DNA of 64,000 nt from Pestalotiopsis fici W106-1 (lineage: Eukaryota > Ascomycota > Sordariomycetes > Amphisphaeriales > Sporocadaceae), in NCBI RefSeq assembly GCF_000516985.1, contig NW_006917097.1, forward strand, positions 1,860,001 through 1,924,000, written 5' to 3'. This document shows positions 1 through 12,440 of the stretch, one piece after another. The translations under genes and the position numbers were made by a program. The notes under the pieces were generated by a model. It saw only the letters and a list, made by a program, of their open reading frames with translations, was not told the origin of the DNA and ran no database searches. Every line of letters begins with the position of its first letter. Position 1 is the stretch's first letter.

Positions 1-3000
1 GTCATTCAAGGGGGAAAAGAGAAATCGCCCAAGAGCATCGACAGCCCTCTTAGTCCACATGACGGAAGCTTGCAAAGGGTTGATCTGTACCCAATCGTCC
101 CGACCTGATGCTCATTACACGGAGTTGGGAAGCTCACTGCTGAATTGCAGCAGTAGGGCAGATAAAGAGTATCTTACTGGTTGTTGTCATGGACCCAGGG
201 AAGCATTCTCAGTGTACAATGGTAATGCCATTCCCACACCCCCTCTTTCCTTGATCATCTGAATGTTGAACCAGAATACTCGCTCTTCCATTACAGAAAA
301 CTCATCAAGTCCGATCAATCCCGGGGATCGCCGCGTCCAAGACTCGTCCTAGTGGATGTGCATAAGACTGGAGTTGGACTTTAGAGAATGCGGCTCTGTC
401 AAGGTCGTGTTCCGATATTTTCTCGCAACGGTTCGTTCAATAGGTTTTATGCAGGTAAATACTGGGACGTAGAGTAAGGGAGATAACCTTTGCGCGGACT
501 CGTTTTAGAAAACAGGGGGAACCCAAAAGAGAGCGACTAGGAATGCCCTGTCTTTTTCAAAGCAAGACGGCCCCAATCTTTCTTTCTTTTTTTGCAAAGT
601 AGGAGATTCGTTTGACAAAAGATGATGATGAGAGAGGGAAATAGTCGAGCCGCACAAAGAAGATACGGCCCGAGACAACTACCAACGCAAATCAACAGAT
701 TGCGCGTACTCCATTGGCAACAACCCCGGATTTTCACCGCGGTGGAATTCCCCCATATTCCCCTGATTTCTGAAATGGGCCAAATTTCTTTTCTTTTTTT
801 TCTGCCCCAGAACTATTGCGGAGTTGCCCCTCTGGTGTCTGTTTCGCCATTGAGAGGCTACAGAGTGCCGATTACCATTCGGAAACAAGCATCGGTACAG
901 GCAGATCGACTCGTCGTCCACTGGCCAGGGGGTCCCATGGCGGAAGAAGAGCCAACGATGGCACAGATGAACATGGATTGGTGAGAGAAAAAGAATTGCG
1001 GGTTCGCAGCTGATCTATTGACCACGCTTCGGATGCCCTATTGCGAAGGACTCGATCCATATCACTAACATTAGGTATATGGAGATTTCCCCCAGTTGTG
1101 TATGTGTGAAGTGTGGGATGGTAGTGGGAATTCCGAACCCCAGACGGACCATTATGGAACCGCTACTAGTAGGGAGGGGTGGGAGATTCCAGCTTCGGCA
1201 CTTTGTTTCGGTAAATGCCAAAGAATATTTGATTGCAATTAGCAACTCGTTGATTGAACAATGGGAGAGGGGAGAACTCGGTAGACTCCGTCGAGCCTCT
1301 CTGGAATGCTGCATTTCCAAACATGAGACAAATGGACCTTGATACTTGAAGCAGGTGTAATATTCTCATCCAGCTTTTACCGATCAGATACTATTTCTCC
1401 AAATTAAACAATTCATTGAATCCAATGTCATTGTCACTTTCAGTTCACCTCTCCTCCAAGGGGGAAAAAAAGAAAGAAAGACAAGGTGCTTGTCGATATA
1501 GCAGCGATAGATAATAGTCGTCAGCCAAGCCATGGCCAGCCCAATCGGATGGGCTCCTTGCGAATGCTTCAGCCGCGCTCGGGTCGACAGGCACATTTTT
1601 GGGGGTTGTACAAGCAACGCCTATCGTGTAGGAGCAAGCAATACCCCAGTCACACATCATAGGTACCTCCTCAATACGTTAGTTTTTATTTTTATTTTAT
1701 TTGGGTGAATTGACACACAGCCTTGCTGCGCGCATCAATTCGCTTGGGGGAAACGTGACTATCGACTGTGCTCTGTCCGCCCAGCCGGCTCGCCCCGCTA
1801 CGCCATGGCTCACGGCCTTGGTGTTACTACCTAGTAGTAGGCTTGCCGCGAAGCCATTGCAGACAGAATATACCTACGGAAATGCCTCCATGCTTGGATT
1901 AGGAGCTTCGGAAGTACGGAAATGCACGAATATCGCATATAATGAACAATCACAGGCATTCTTTTTTTCTTATTACGGAGCGCTTGTCCGGTGGCTCTGC
2001 AGCTCGTGCCATGTCCATGGCGCGAACAGGTGACAGCTGTTCCCTTTGTCTGAAGAGTTTATGCGTGACAAGACCTGTTGTGATACCCACGGCGAGAAAT
2101 CACAGGCAATTTATTGCGCAAATATGACACAATACAAATTTGATCGACCCAAAGACTGGCATGAGGGCTCGCTAGCAAACATATGCATGGTTATCTCTAG
2201 AAATCTGCAATGCTTGAATGATCCCGCTTTCCACGACCCTTACACACGGGACCATGTAATTATGCACATGGTGGGAAGTGCCATGTGTAATCTGCAATTG
2301 ATAACCAAAACGTCACATTATGAGATGATCCCTCCTGTCGCGTCTTCGGTTACTCGGAACCCGGCTCTGCAACAGCGAGACAGCTCACAGTAGTGTGCAC
2401 AGCTGCCAAGAGCAATGAATGCTACAATGGGAATAAGCAACTTGAATGACTTGTATTGTTCTGCGATGCATGACACCACTCAAGTACCTGCTTTTTTGCG
2501 ACAAGTGTTTTCAAGTAAAAGAAAAGGTGAGAAAACCAAACGTTTAGATTACCTAAGCGTACAGCTGGGGAATGATTTGCTGTTTTTATTAATTTGAGCG
2601 CTTTTTTTAATTCCAAAAGAGGGCTCTCGGGCTCGATTGGCACTGTCGCCCAAAGCTGATTCGCTCGGTAGATGTGCGCCGAGACTTGGGATACTAAATC
2701 ATTACATACCATTAACTACCATCCTGAACGAGACCAAGGCGGAAATTATCTGATGCCAAGCAGCACTTGTCGCAGTACTCAAATCTATATCTCTCAAGTC
2801 TTCCCAGTCGATATTCTCATCCAACAAAAAAGTGTGAGAGAAAAGGGGAGCCCAAATCCAAACTCCCTCTCTGGATACCTACCTACCTACTCACCATCAG
2901 CAATTGGCGCTAGGGATTACCTTTGCCGACGGCCATTACCGGTCCCAAAGACTCGCGCTGTTCCCCGGATTTTAATACTCCGTAAAATTTTAAGCAGTTA

Positions 3001-3676
3001 TGCGTAGTACGCACATACATAGCAGCAATAGTGAATTCAAATCCTGCACGCGTGTGGGGGAAAGGACACCAGCAATGGAGCTGAGTCACGTCCAACGCAA
3101 TCCAATCAATCAGGGAGCTCCTCTCCCTCCTCTGTAGTGCTCTCTTATTCCCCGGCCTTAGGCGGCCGCGCGGAGATTGTTCTGGATCTACGGAATAATG
3201 TGGACATAACTACCCAGAAACCACTCAACCTCCCACCACAGCAGTGGCGATGGTGTTTCTTTGATCTACACGCCGCCCCTTGCAGCGCACCACTTTGACC
3301 ATGCCCCCTCGCCTCGCCGAGGATCGCAGTCTAGGACTCAATGGTGGATCTTTGTTGAGAACTTGACTGGTTATGGGCGCAGTCTGTTGACTTTGCCCAC
3401 TGCAGAAAATAGTACTGTTGTGTAGTTGCAGCATCCCGAGCTACTCCGCAGCCATGATGGTCTAAAGTTTCGTGAGAAATGGGGGCACACCTCCGCAAAA
3501 GGTTAGAGTATGAAGGATGGAATGGGTCACTTATCATTCCTTCCCTTACGTTGAGTCCGAATCATTCTTGTAGTCTTGGTGCCGTATCTCGTCAAAGAGC
3601 TTTCCAGTTTGTTTCTCTTCCGGCACACCCGCCGAACATAATTTGTTCCAGTCTGAATACCTTTGATTGCCACCTC
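1..3676. other. Gene-free stretch left of the MFS gene
   Basis: Only short, mutually overlapping open frames are present on both strands. None shows a recognisable domain, a signal peptide followed by a mature domain, or a phase-consistent intron. There is a short TACC run near 2878-2892. The last few hundred bases should contain the promoter and 5' leader of the MFS gene that starts at 3677. Confidence 0.6.
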
Positions 3677-5401
3677 ATGTCGACGATGGAGTCTAGCACG
3701 AGGATGGAGAAGACTCGGACGCAAGATGTTGAGGGCCAGAGTGACACCTCAAAGGCACCCGTGTCTGTAAGTCGAAAAGCAATCCTCGAGAGCAGACGGC
3801 TTCAAAGGTTTCAGTTCCTCATTGACATACATGGCCAACATAGCACGAGATCGAGAAACTAGCCGCCGACCATCGTCAGTATTTGATGGATAGACATGGA
3901 TCCTTGGCTCTTGAACCTGTTCCCAGTATGGACCCGGCAGATCCCTACAACTGGCCCCGAAGGACAGTGAGTTTAATGGTGTTTTACTTCGAATGAGTGT
4001 GAACGGGTTTAGCTGACGCCTGTAAAGAAAATTGTTACCCTCATTCTGGTGGCTTTCCATGCCATGATGGGACCCTTCACAGCCGCTGCAATCCAGTCAG
4101 CCTATGTCAACATTGCCGAGGACATGAACATACCTGTTCAGCAAGCCACCTATCTCACCTCGCTCGTGATCGCTTTTCTTGGCGGTGCGCCGTTGTTCTG
4201 GAAGCCTCTGTCGAACTACTATGGTCGCCGCCCAATTTTCCTCATCGCCTTGATCTGCAGCATGGCCGGCAATATCGGGTGTGGGTTTAGCCCTTCTTAT
4301 GGTACCATGGCCCTGTGTCGTGCCATAACGGCTTTTTTCATCAGTCCAGCCGCGGCCATTGGCAGCGCCGTGGTGTCCGAGATGTTCTTCAAACATGAGC
4401 GCGCAACCTTTATGGGCGCCTGGACCATCATGGTCACGCTCGGTATCCCCATTGCGCCCTTTCTCTTTGGCTTCGTCGCTCTACGGGTGGACTACCGTTG
4501 GATATACTTTATCCTAGCCATTACGAATTTCGTCCAGTTCGTCCTGCACTTCTTCTTCGGCCCCGAGACCTTGTACCGTCGCGACTTTGCTGTAAAACCT
4601 AGCAGCCCAAAGTTCAAGCACAAGTATTTCGCCTTTGGTCGAATCAACCCAGATCCCCTTTCTTGGCGGGACTTTTTGCACCCTTTTATCTACTTCACCA
4701 GGCCGGCAGTCTGGATTCCAGCCATGTCGTACGCAATGATTTTCCTCTGGGCCATCATCATGTGCTCGATCGAAATCCCGTCGCTCTTCCCAGAGCAATT
4801 TGGCTTCAACACACAGCAAGTTGGACTGCAGTTCCTCGCATTCATCCTTGGCTCCATCATCGGTGAGCAGATTGGTGGCCGTCTTTCCGATTACTGGATG
4901 AACTATCGTCGCAAGAAGACGGGAGCCTCGGTGCCACCCGAGTGGCGCCTCTGGCTTAGCTACCCCGGTCAGGCTTTCGCCATCATTGGGGTCATCGTCT
5001 TTCTGATCCAGACTTCGGCAGCATCTAGTGTATGGAACATTACGCCATTGGTCGGTGTAACCATTGCTGCCGTTGGCAACCAACTTGTGACCACTGTTTA
5101 CATCACATACTCCGTTGACTGCTACAAGGAGGACGCTGCTGGTGTCGGTGTGTTCATTACCTTTGTCCGACAGATCTGGGGCTTCATCGGTCCTTTCTGG
5201 TAAGTTCTTGGGCAACAAGATCACAATGTCCCATTGTTTATCTTGCCAAACTAACGATTTCTCAGGTTCCCTCAACTGATTGAGAAAGCTGGTCTTCGGG
5301 GAACGGCTGGTGTTGCGACTGCAATGATGGTCGTCTTCTCCGTACTTCCGACTCTATTCCTCCAGTTCAAGGGCCGTCAATTGCACCGGGTCAAGGAGTA
5401 A
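3677..5401 (+). CDS. MFS transporter, DHA1-like drug:H+ antiporter type
   Basis: Predicted 494-aa plasma-membrane proton antiporter of the major facilitator superfamily. The substrate cannot be told from sequence; multidrug or metabolite efflux is usual for the family. Four exons restore one frame: 3677-3766, 3880-3966, 4028-5199, 5266-5401. The hydrophilic N-terminus ends in DPADPYNWPRR, a hallmark of fungal DHA1 proteins just before TM1. Loop 2-3 carries NYYGRRP, the conserved G-x(3)-GRR-type signature, and an FGPETLY-like end of TM6 precedes the central loop. About 12 hydrophobic segments are visible. The start at MSTMESS is the first ATG that gives a normal-length N-terminus; exon 2 and its borders are the least certain part. 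A Zn2Cys6 regulator lies about 2.3 kb downstream on the other strand, but no shared control is evident. Confidence 0.9.
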
Positions 5402-5993
5402 AAGAGTCGTGAAAAGTAGGTGTGATATCGAGGTCATATAAGAGAGCTCAGCAGGATTAGAATTTCGACTGGAATCCGCTAGCGAAACAATTTGGTAGAA
5501 AAAAGTTATAGACATAGATTGTATAACGTACGATTATCACCTGTTCAACATGCCATCATTTGTGTTGATTCCAATACCGACGTGGGTATTTTATAGACTG
5601 TTCGTGCGGGGATACGCGATACCAGTATTGAGAGACGTAAACGGCGGATGCTGAGCAATGAGGAAGTAGTGACTACAGAGCGTCTTGTAAATCCATTAAA
5701 TCCTTTGTCTCAAATCGAGGCTGACCGACAATAAATTGTTTCAGTACCGGCCTGTGAGTCTTAAAACATGAGATGCCGAGTAGTTGCCTTCAAGCCTTTG
5801 TGCGATACAGTTTCAGTGAGTCCGTACCACAGTGTTTCAACAGGTGTGTGTTACCAGCTATCATGTAGCCCACCATGAGAGGCGTGTGTAGATCAGCAGC
5901 TTCATGCGCTTTCCATCTCTCAGGCTCAGTCGGCGTAATCCATATGAATACCATTCCATAAAAGGTGCAGGCACGAGTTGACCAATTCCATCA
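5402..5993. other. Convergent intergenic region
   Basis: This holds the 3' flanks of the MFS gene (+) and the small zinc-binding protein gene (-). No additional gene is supported. It is the expected place for both polyadenylation sites. Confidence 0.6.
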
Positions 5994-6708
5994 CTAATCG
6001 GACGCCTCTGCGACGTGTCTCTCAAATTGGCAGCCCACTGCCTTCTCGCCTCTGCCACAGCAGCTGTACTTCTTGGTGCGTGGCGACGTGCGAGTCCAAT
6101 CATCGGCGAAATCAAGAGTGCTGCTACTCACCAGCTGACCTGCTCCATGGCGTCAGCTTGGGTGGTTCTTGAATTGAAAAAAAAAAAAAAGAGTCTACAA
6201 AGATTCCACCATGGGGCAGAAACTCACCGGGATGGTAGCAGCAGGCGTGTACACCGTTGTCCTGCTGTCTAAAACGCTTGTTGCAGTTTGCGCAGGTGTG
6301 ATAGAGAGTCGTGCGCTTCACCTTGATCGGCGAAAGGTTCTGCTGCTGCTCCTGCAGCTTCTTCTTGTTCTTTGCACTCGTCTTGGATGGCGTCTTGGTG
6401 ACCTTGCCAGGATCGAGAGGAGAAGTCAAGAGGCTCGGCAAATGGTGTCTTTGGGAGGTTGGAGGTGTTGCCAAGTGCAAAGGGCCGAAGGGATCCGTCT
6501 CGGCAGCAGCTGCTGGCAGAGTATACGGAATAAAGTGGGAAGAAGCAATCTTGGCAGTGGGGGTTGTTGAGACGGATGCGCCGCGCATGACATCAATGTG
6601 ACATCTTGCTGCATCCTTGACCTTCTTCTCCATGCAGAGGGCTAGGATCAGTTCCCGAAGTTCACTGGCCGAGAGGCCGTAGAGACTGAGGGCGAGGTTG
6701 TCTGCCAT
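5994..6708 (-). CDS. Small zinc-binding protein, CxxC/HPG/CC type, function unknown
   Basis: Two exons, 6708-6228 and 6139-5994, joined by an 88-nt GTGAGT...CAG intron, give 208 aa. The intron splits a glycine codon, and the exon 2 frame runs cleanly to TAG. The N-terminus (about 1-40) is helical with a SELRELILAL stretch. Residues 40-130 are low-complexity, rich in Pro, Thr and Lys. The C-terminal third has HTCANCNKRFRQ, then CCYHPG, then KYSCCGRGEKAVGC and a final histidine, which looks like a complete Cys/His zinc site. The spacing resembles fungal C2H2/CHORD-like hypothetical proteins, but I do not recognise a named family. Without splicing the frame would end in a run of phenylalanines encoded by the intron T-tract, which supports the intron. 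Role unknown; protein or nucleic-acid binding is inference. Confidence 0.78.
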
Positions 6709-7688
6709 TGCTCTGAATTAGGATAACTTGTGAGATAAACGAAGACTGGAAGGAGAGAATGAACTTCAGTTTCTAACAGGAGAAGAACGATCATTAGCCG
6801 TGATGCTATGTACAAATATGCTGAACCAAAGCTGTGTGTAGTTTTGTGTAGAGCTTGAAAAGCTTTGAGGATGCTCTATTTCTACTTGTGAATAATCGAG
6901 CACCCTATCTTCTTAGCAATTGGAACAATAATGGAATTCGCCATGGTGTTGAACAATCCATGTGGTGTGGTTGGCCGAGATCGCATTGTTCTACAAAAAA
7001 GGATTTTTTTTTCTTCGACGGAACCTAGATTGTGTTGCAGATTGTAAGTGCGAAGGCCAGAAACTAATAGGCGTGACGTTTGGCAACTTAGCAGCATTGT
7101 GGATGTAGGATCTGATTGCCATCGACGCGGGTTGTGTCGATCCTCTGCACAATTGTTTCCTTCCAGCGTAATAATGCTTCTTTGTTGTCGGTGTAGCGCC
7201 TGTGGAATAATGTATTCTTGTTTAATTGCAGAAAGTTTGCTCGGGTCCCTAGCTAAAAGCAGTCCACGAGGTTTCCTATTGGATCTTCTGTATATATCAG
7301 GTATGTATTCTGCGACTGTGAAATGCGCGCAAAAAAAAAAAAAAAAAAAAAAAAACATTATTCTATTCTAGAATCATGAGCCTCGTGTCCTTATATCCAG
7401 CCACGGCATCTCCTTCGGTAATGGGTTTTCTCATATGGCTAAAATTTAAACTAGAAATCTACCGTACAATAATGCGCAAGCGTTGGAAATCCTTAGAAGG
7501 TTGAGAAAAGAAAATCTGCATTCGATGAAACATCATCAATCTAGATATGCATCATCTTGGTATCTGGAACTTTTAGCCAATCCAGAAAACGCTCATGCGA
7601 GACAGTATGAAGAAAATCAAACCTGTACATCGTTTGTGCCACACATACATCTGCACCCCCGGACGTGAGGCTGTAGAATGTCTGGTGT
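6709..7688. other. Intergenic region with a 25-nt poly-A tract
   Basis: This lies between the zinc-binding protein start and the 3' end of the Zn2Cys6 gene, both on the minus strand. It should hold the promoter of the former. Short open frames here overlap each other and lack domains. If the regulator uses the alternative last exon described in its entry, its coding end would extend to about 7541. Confidence 0.55.
7331..7355. repeat. Poly-A homopolymer, 25 nt
   Basis: Uninterrupted run of A on the plus strand (T on the minus strand) inside non-coding DNA. Length is likely to vary between strains and to be prone to sequencing error. Confidence 0.9.
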
Positions 7689-10178
7689 CTAGCTGGGGCT
7701 TCGACTCGTGCTATTGCTATACTCACGGTCGCTGTAGTCAATGCCTTCCATTGCATCGCGTCCACTATCGCGATGGTCGCGGTTCTCGGCGTGATCTTCC
7801 AGGTCCAGTATCTGATACGCTTTCATGAGCTCATCGAGTCTGCCCTTTTGCGTTTCGTCGTGGCTGTCAGTACTTCTCAACACGTAGTGCGAAAATACAT
7901 GTTCCGCCATGAAACGTTTTCGCCTTTCTTCGTTTTCAATATACGCAAATTGACGGAGGTGCTGTGCGTCTGCTGGTGACAGGGAGTCGCGGAGCAGAGC
8001 GAATACAACCTCGGCCATGTAGTAGTGGTATGCCTGTTCACGCAAGCCCTTGGCACACAGGAAGACGGTGGCAAGTCGAGAGGTGCGCATAGGGCCAGTG
8101 GTGGTAGAGAGATCTTTGAGGGCAGCAAAGCCCACGAAATGCAGACAGGACATGATAAGGGGGTCACATGCCTCAAATCCGTGTCTCGCGTAGTAGATGC
8201 ACACCAGAGACTCTAGGCAATTCCAGCCTGCAGTTGCAATGGTCCGCGCCTTTAGTGTTTCGTCGGGTCGGCATGTTTGCGAGCCTGTATATATTTCCTG
8301 ATTGAAGCGGTCGAAGAGGAAGATGATCAGAATCCAGTATTGCATGCTGAGAGCCGTGTTAGCTAGGAGGAGCATATGTGATAAAGGGATGCTTGCGAAG
8401 CAGATGTACACACTGGAGTTTGATATGCACTGGACATGCTATTTGACTGGATTGCAAGGCAGGAGGTAACGACTGCTCCCATGCTAGGAGCCTTTCGCGA
8501 TACTGCAAAGCTTCATTTAGAGTGATCGGGCCAGAGAATCTTCCCGAGCCAAATGACCGTATGACGACGTCGTGCATAATGATCATCAGTCTGCAGAGAG
8601 CGCTGAATACGAGACTATGGTAGACAGGGATTGCCGCGGATGCTTGTGGATAAAGAACCAAGAGTTCGCCCGGGTGGGAATCCTGCGACGGCACGTCAAC
8701 CAGGAAATTGGGTGGCGGTTCGAAGAAGATGGGAGCCTGACGAGTCAGGAATGTCTGCATGCTGTTTTCGAGGTCATGTCAGTTTCAGGGTGTTCCCAGT
8801 TAAATAAGCTCAAAAAGATCTTACGCGTGTAGGCCGTATAGTGCCCACGCGGTAGTCAAGTATACAGCCTGCCTCGTGCTATCTGCCACCATGTTGTATT
8901 GTTTGAAAATGCCCATATCGTCTGCCATGCGGATGGCGCGCTGCAAGTATTGGAATCCAACCTTGTCCACGCCATCGCAGTTGAGGACGTACGATATGAT
9001 GGCCGCAGCTTGGACGCTGGCTATGTGGTTCCGCGACTGCTCGCGCTCCCAGAGCCGCCTGGCCTCAGCCATGAACTGATAACGTAGCTCTCGGGGATTC
9101 CAAAAATCAGTAGAACTTCCAGGCACTCGGTGCGAATGCTAGCGAGTTGTTAGTAAAGTAGTCCCGTAATCAATAGTGGTTTAGCCCGGGACACCCACAC
9201 AAGCACAAGCCAAGATGGCGTTCACGAGAAGGGACGAGCAGTAATCTTTTTTCCCCGCAACCAAATTCTGGAGAAAAGGCTCCTTTTGGAAGACGGCCAC
9301 GGAGGGATAATCATAATACAGATAGGACTTGAGAAGCGCTCGAATAAGATCGTCCGAGTCTGTCACACTGGTCCATTGTGCAGCACGCACATGGGTCAGT
9401 TCTGGCTCGACAAGTTCTGCAGCATGGTATGGCCATTCATACTGTTTTTCGTACGCCGGGACATTGCGCGGGGATGCACTTGAGGGAATATTTGGCCTTC
9501 TCCGTTCAGAGAACGTCTTGTAATAGAGCATGGACTGGACATAAGGATTATTGACATCCTCGAGGCAGGGCGGCAAGGATGTCGGTGGGAGCATGGGAAA
9601 GTTATATCTCATTTGAGTCGCAGTTGGCAGCCGAACTTCAAGCAGGAGATCCCCATGTTTGATGAACCTGACGAGGGATTCGACGGATTCACCTGCCCGT
9701 AGCCGCTGGAGAACGGCGGTAGCATCATGTTGTTTTCTTGTGCGCAGAATGTTGACCAGCTCCTTATGCAAGTCCGTCAGCTCCTGCAACTCCTTGTGTT
9801 TTCGCTTCAGGTGATTTTGCGCCACGATGGAATCGCTGGCGTATACGCATGTAGCCCTAGAACGACGGCACCTGGAGCACGTAGGACGGACTCCATCACA
9901 CTAGGGGAGGCGGAAGGGATCAGTAAAGTTCCAAGTGACTAGACTGGACAGGACTCGGGCCTTCACTTATACGGAGAAAGAGTCCTAGTCAAAGGTACGC
10001 CGTCGAACCGACACCAAGGAGACATACTCACCTTGGTCTTTTTCTGACGGCATTCATTGCAGGCGGTCAATGTCTTTGATACAGGCGGGATGGAGGAGTC
10101 GTAGATAGCAAGTGCCGGTGCTGCCGCCGCCGCCGCCGCCGCCGCTGGGGGTCCCGGACGAGGGAGCAGAGGCCGCAT
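7689..10178 (-). CDS. Zn2Cys6 fungal-specific transcription factor
   Basis: Predicted 722-aa nuclear regulator. Five exons: 10178-10032, 9900-9199, 9138-8825, 8761-8414, 8346-7689. The binuclear zinc cluster spans the first intron: ACNECRQKKTK is followed by CDGVRPTCSRCRRSRATC, giving exact Cx2Cx6Cx6Cx2Cx6C spacing. A short basic coiled coil (NHLKRKHKELQEL) follows, suggesting dimer binding. The middle region has the fungal_trans (PF04082-type) pattern, including FMAEARRLWE and an LHMQYW segment restored exactly at the exon 4/5 junction. The N-terminus starts with a nine-alanine tract encoded by a GCC/GGC repeat. The C-terminus is ambiguous: a GTGAGTATAG donor sits 50 nt before the stop and could join a further exon ending near 7541. 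Targets unknown. Confidence 0.92.
10123..10143. repeat. (GCC)7 trinucleotide repeat inside the coding region
   Basis: Perfect seven-unit repeat lying in the first exon of the Zn2Cys6 gene, where the minus strand encodes a polyalanine tract ahead of the zinc cluster. Confidence 0.9.
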
Positions 10179-10772
10179 GCTCTCGTCTTGTTCATGGACT
10201 ACGAGGAAGCTTCCCGTCTTCTTCTTTTAAATATCAGGTTCCACGACTCAAACGGCATGCACAAATGCGCGAAGCCAGGCATCACGATACCCTGGGCACG
10301 TTGTTTGCAATTCTTGTTTCGATCAGTCTTGCTTGGGCTGGTGGGTCAAGACATGGTCAAGTCTTCGTGGATCCGGATGGCAGAGGGATTATTACTGATG
10401 TGACAATATTACAAGCCGAGCGGAGGTGAATTGATGTCCAACGCATGTGTGTACATCAATATAGGTTTTTCTTTTTTCTTTTCCCTCTTGGTCTTTTGTT
10501 TTTCCCCCCTCTGCAAGAGTGACCGTGGTGCCTTGCTGTTGTTGCTTGGCTCTTTTGGCTTGGTTGGTAAGTGGGAGGAAAGAAAAAAAAAAAGCACGCG
10601 GTCAAGCACATAACAAACGCACAATCGTACGCACGCGGCGCACGTACGCAGCCGCTGCCGCCGCCCATTCAAGGGGAATCAGATCATTTGCTGTAAATCG
10701 ATCACGATACTAGCATGAGGTTTGTGCCATTGAGGGTCTGCGTGTAAAGGTCGGTTACCGGTGTATCTAATA

Positions 10773-10790
10773 ACGTCACTTGAGTGACGT
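10773..10790. promoter_or_regulatory. 18-bp inverted repeat with two CRE-like TGACGT half-sites
   Basis: Arms ACGTCACT and AGTGACGT are perfect reverse complements around a 2-bp centre. Each arm contains TGACGT, the half-site bound by fungal bZIP proteins of the ATF/CREB type. It lies about 600 bp upstream of the Zn2Cys6 start codon. The symmetry is seen directly; binding and target gene are inference. Confidence 0.4.
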
Positions 10791-11640
10791 CTTCGCAACC
10801 AATCTGAGTGGACAGCGGAGCCGACTCCGTGGCCAGGGGTCTACGGGGCCTAGACAACTCAAATTGCCATTGGCTGTGGGTGGATAATCCAAACCTGCAA
10901 ATCGATGTTTTGGCATTGAATCGAATTGTTAGGCCAATCATATATTGCAACCTTGGGAAGGAGACGGCGGATGCGTATGTTCTAGAACTAAACGGAAAAC
11001 AAAAGACATCCATCATTGCAATGCGGAGTTCCTCCTCGTATTGCGACAAATGCCATCCCCTCAACCCCCCGTGACGAGCAAAAGGCCCATGGTGGCTGAT
11101 AAAACATACCATCCATGCTGCACGGGTGCAATCCGAACGGGCTTCCTATGGCCTCCAAGCGGCCTCATCTTTATGTTTGCTGTTGCTTTTTGCTCACTCC
11201 CCTCATGCATGGACGAACGGCTGGACCCTTGATGACGTCGACGTCTTGTCGCTCACCATGCAGGGTTCCTGTCCGCCTTTAGTCCGTCGACCCGACAACC
11301 GATTCCATTTTCGGGACTTCCGGCGGTGCACTAGACCGAGCATGTCTGGGTACGCAAGGTGGTGGATCGGTGGGTGCTTATTACAGAGGACGATGGACGA
11401 TATATAACGGGGGCAACCGTATCCATGTAGTCAGTACGTTGTACGCTTGCTAGCTAGTCGATGTGGAAATATTCCTTATCGATGAAGCCAAACATATTAT
11501 AAAAGCCTATGGAGGAAAAGTGATGTGTACACCACTATATAAAGCCTAGTCAGTCGGCCAGGTGGCAGATTTTGCTCTATTCCCCGGATTCAATCAGTCA
11601 CATACCCATCTAGCAATACAACACTACCTACCACTTGGGG

Positions 11641-11715
11641 TAGCGAGGTCAGGTAGCGAGGTCAGGCAGGAGGCAGGCAGGAGGCAGGCAGGCAAGCAAG
11701 CATGCAAGCCGGCAG
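11641..11715. repeat. Tandem 13-bp repeat followed by GGCA-rich repeat
   Basis: Two exact copies of TAGCGAGGTCAGG stand head to tail at 11641-11666. Degenerate GGCAGGCAGG/GCAAGCAAGC units follow to about 11715. Non-coding, simple-sequence expansion. Confidence 0.85.
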
Positions 11716-12294
11716 GTAAACTAAACCTACTTCTTCACTTGAGCTTGCGAGCTCAAAAGACCTGGGGCGGCTCCCAATTTCAAAGGACCAGTCTGGACTC
11801 GGCCGATCGGCCTCATTGGGGACTTTGTTGCAAGATCACAAAGTCTACACTACTCGTGGACCGTCGGGAGCAGGGTCAATTAGAGTTCGCGCCAATTACC
11901 ATTTGAATTGTTTGCCTCGCACGTGCAGCAGCAAGCATTACGACTTACGCCCAGTTGCCCATACGCTGTGTCACTACAGCCCATTGAAGGCAGAGACATA
12001 GAGACTGGAGACGTGGCTTGCTTTAGTTGCCGCGATGGACATCTGAATCAACAAAATGGGACTGCCGACATATTCGATGACGGTATACTTCAACCACGCA
12101 TTGCCCGCCAATTCTAGAGAGTCTTTATCACAATCTGCACAATTGGCACGATCATGAGATCCGACCGCTTCTGTGGCTCGAAGGGTACCTAATAATGTAC
12201 TGTGTAGGCAAGATTGGTCATAGGGTTATGCTTGCTGCCCTAGTGGACCTCTACGGACGGACGTTTACCATGGCCAGCCACTTGGATGGATCGT

Positions 12295-12318
12295 GCAGCA
12301 GCAGCAGCAGCAGCAGCA
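12295..12318. repeat. (GCA)8 microsatellite
   Basis: Eight perfect units in non-coding DNA; on the plus strand it would read as polyglutamine or polyalanine, but no supported gene covers it. Confidence 0.9.
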
Positions 12319-12412
12319 CAACGGTATTCCTCTCCACAGGAGGCTATCCTTGATCCTAGATGAGCATCTTGGCATCTCGATGCCAGAAACGAAACAAATG
12401 ATTCCGTACCAT

Positions 12413-12440
12413 CACCACCACCACCACCACCACCACCACC
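12413..12440. repeat. (CAC)9 microsatellite
   Basis: Nine units plus one base, in non-coding DNA about 100 bp from the GCA repeat. Confidence 0.9.

Noticed and set aside
4514..5275. 253-codon minus-strand open frame
   Set aside because: Antisense to MFS exon 3 and its intron; the composition is a mirror of the transporter's codons and has no domain.
3677..10178. MFS transporter plus Zn2Cys6 regulator as a biosynthetic cluster
   Set aside because: No core synthase or tailoring enzyme set lies nearby; adjacency alone is weak.
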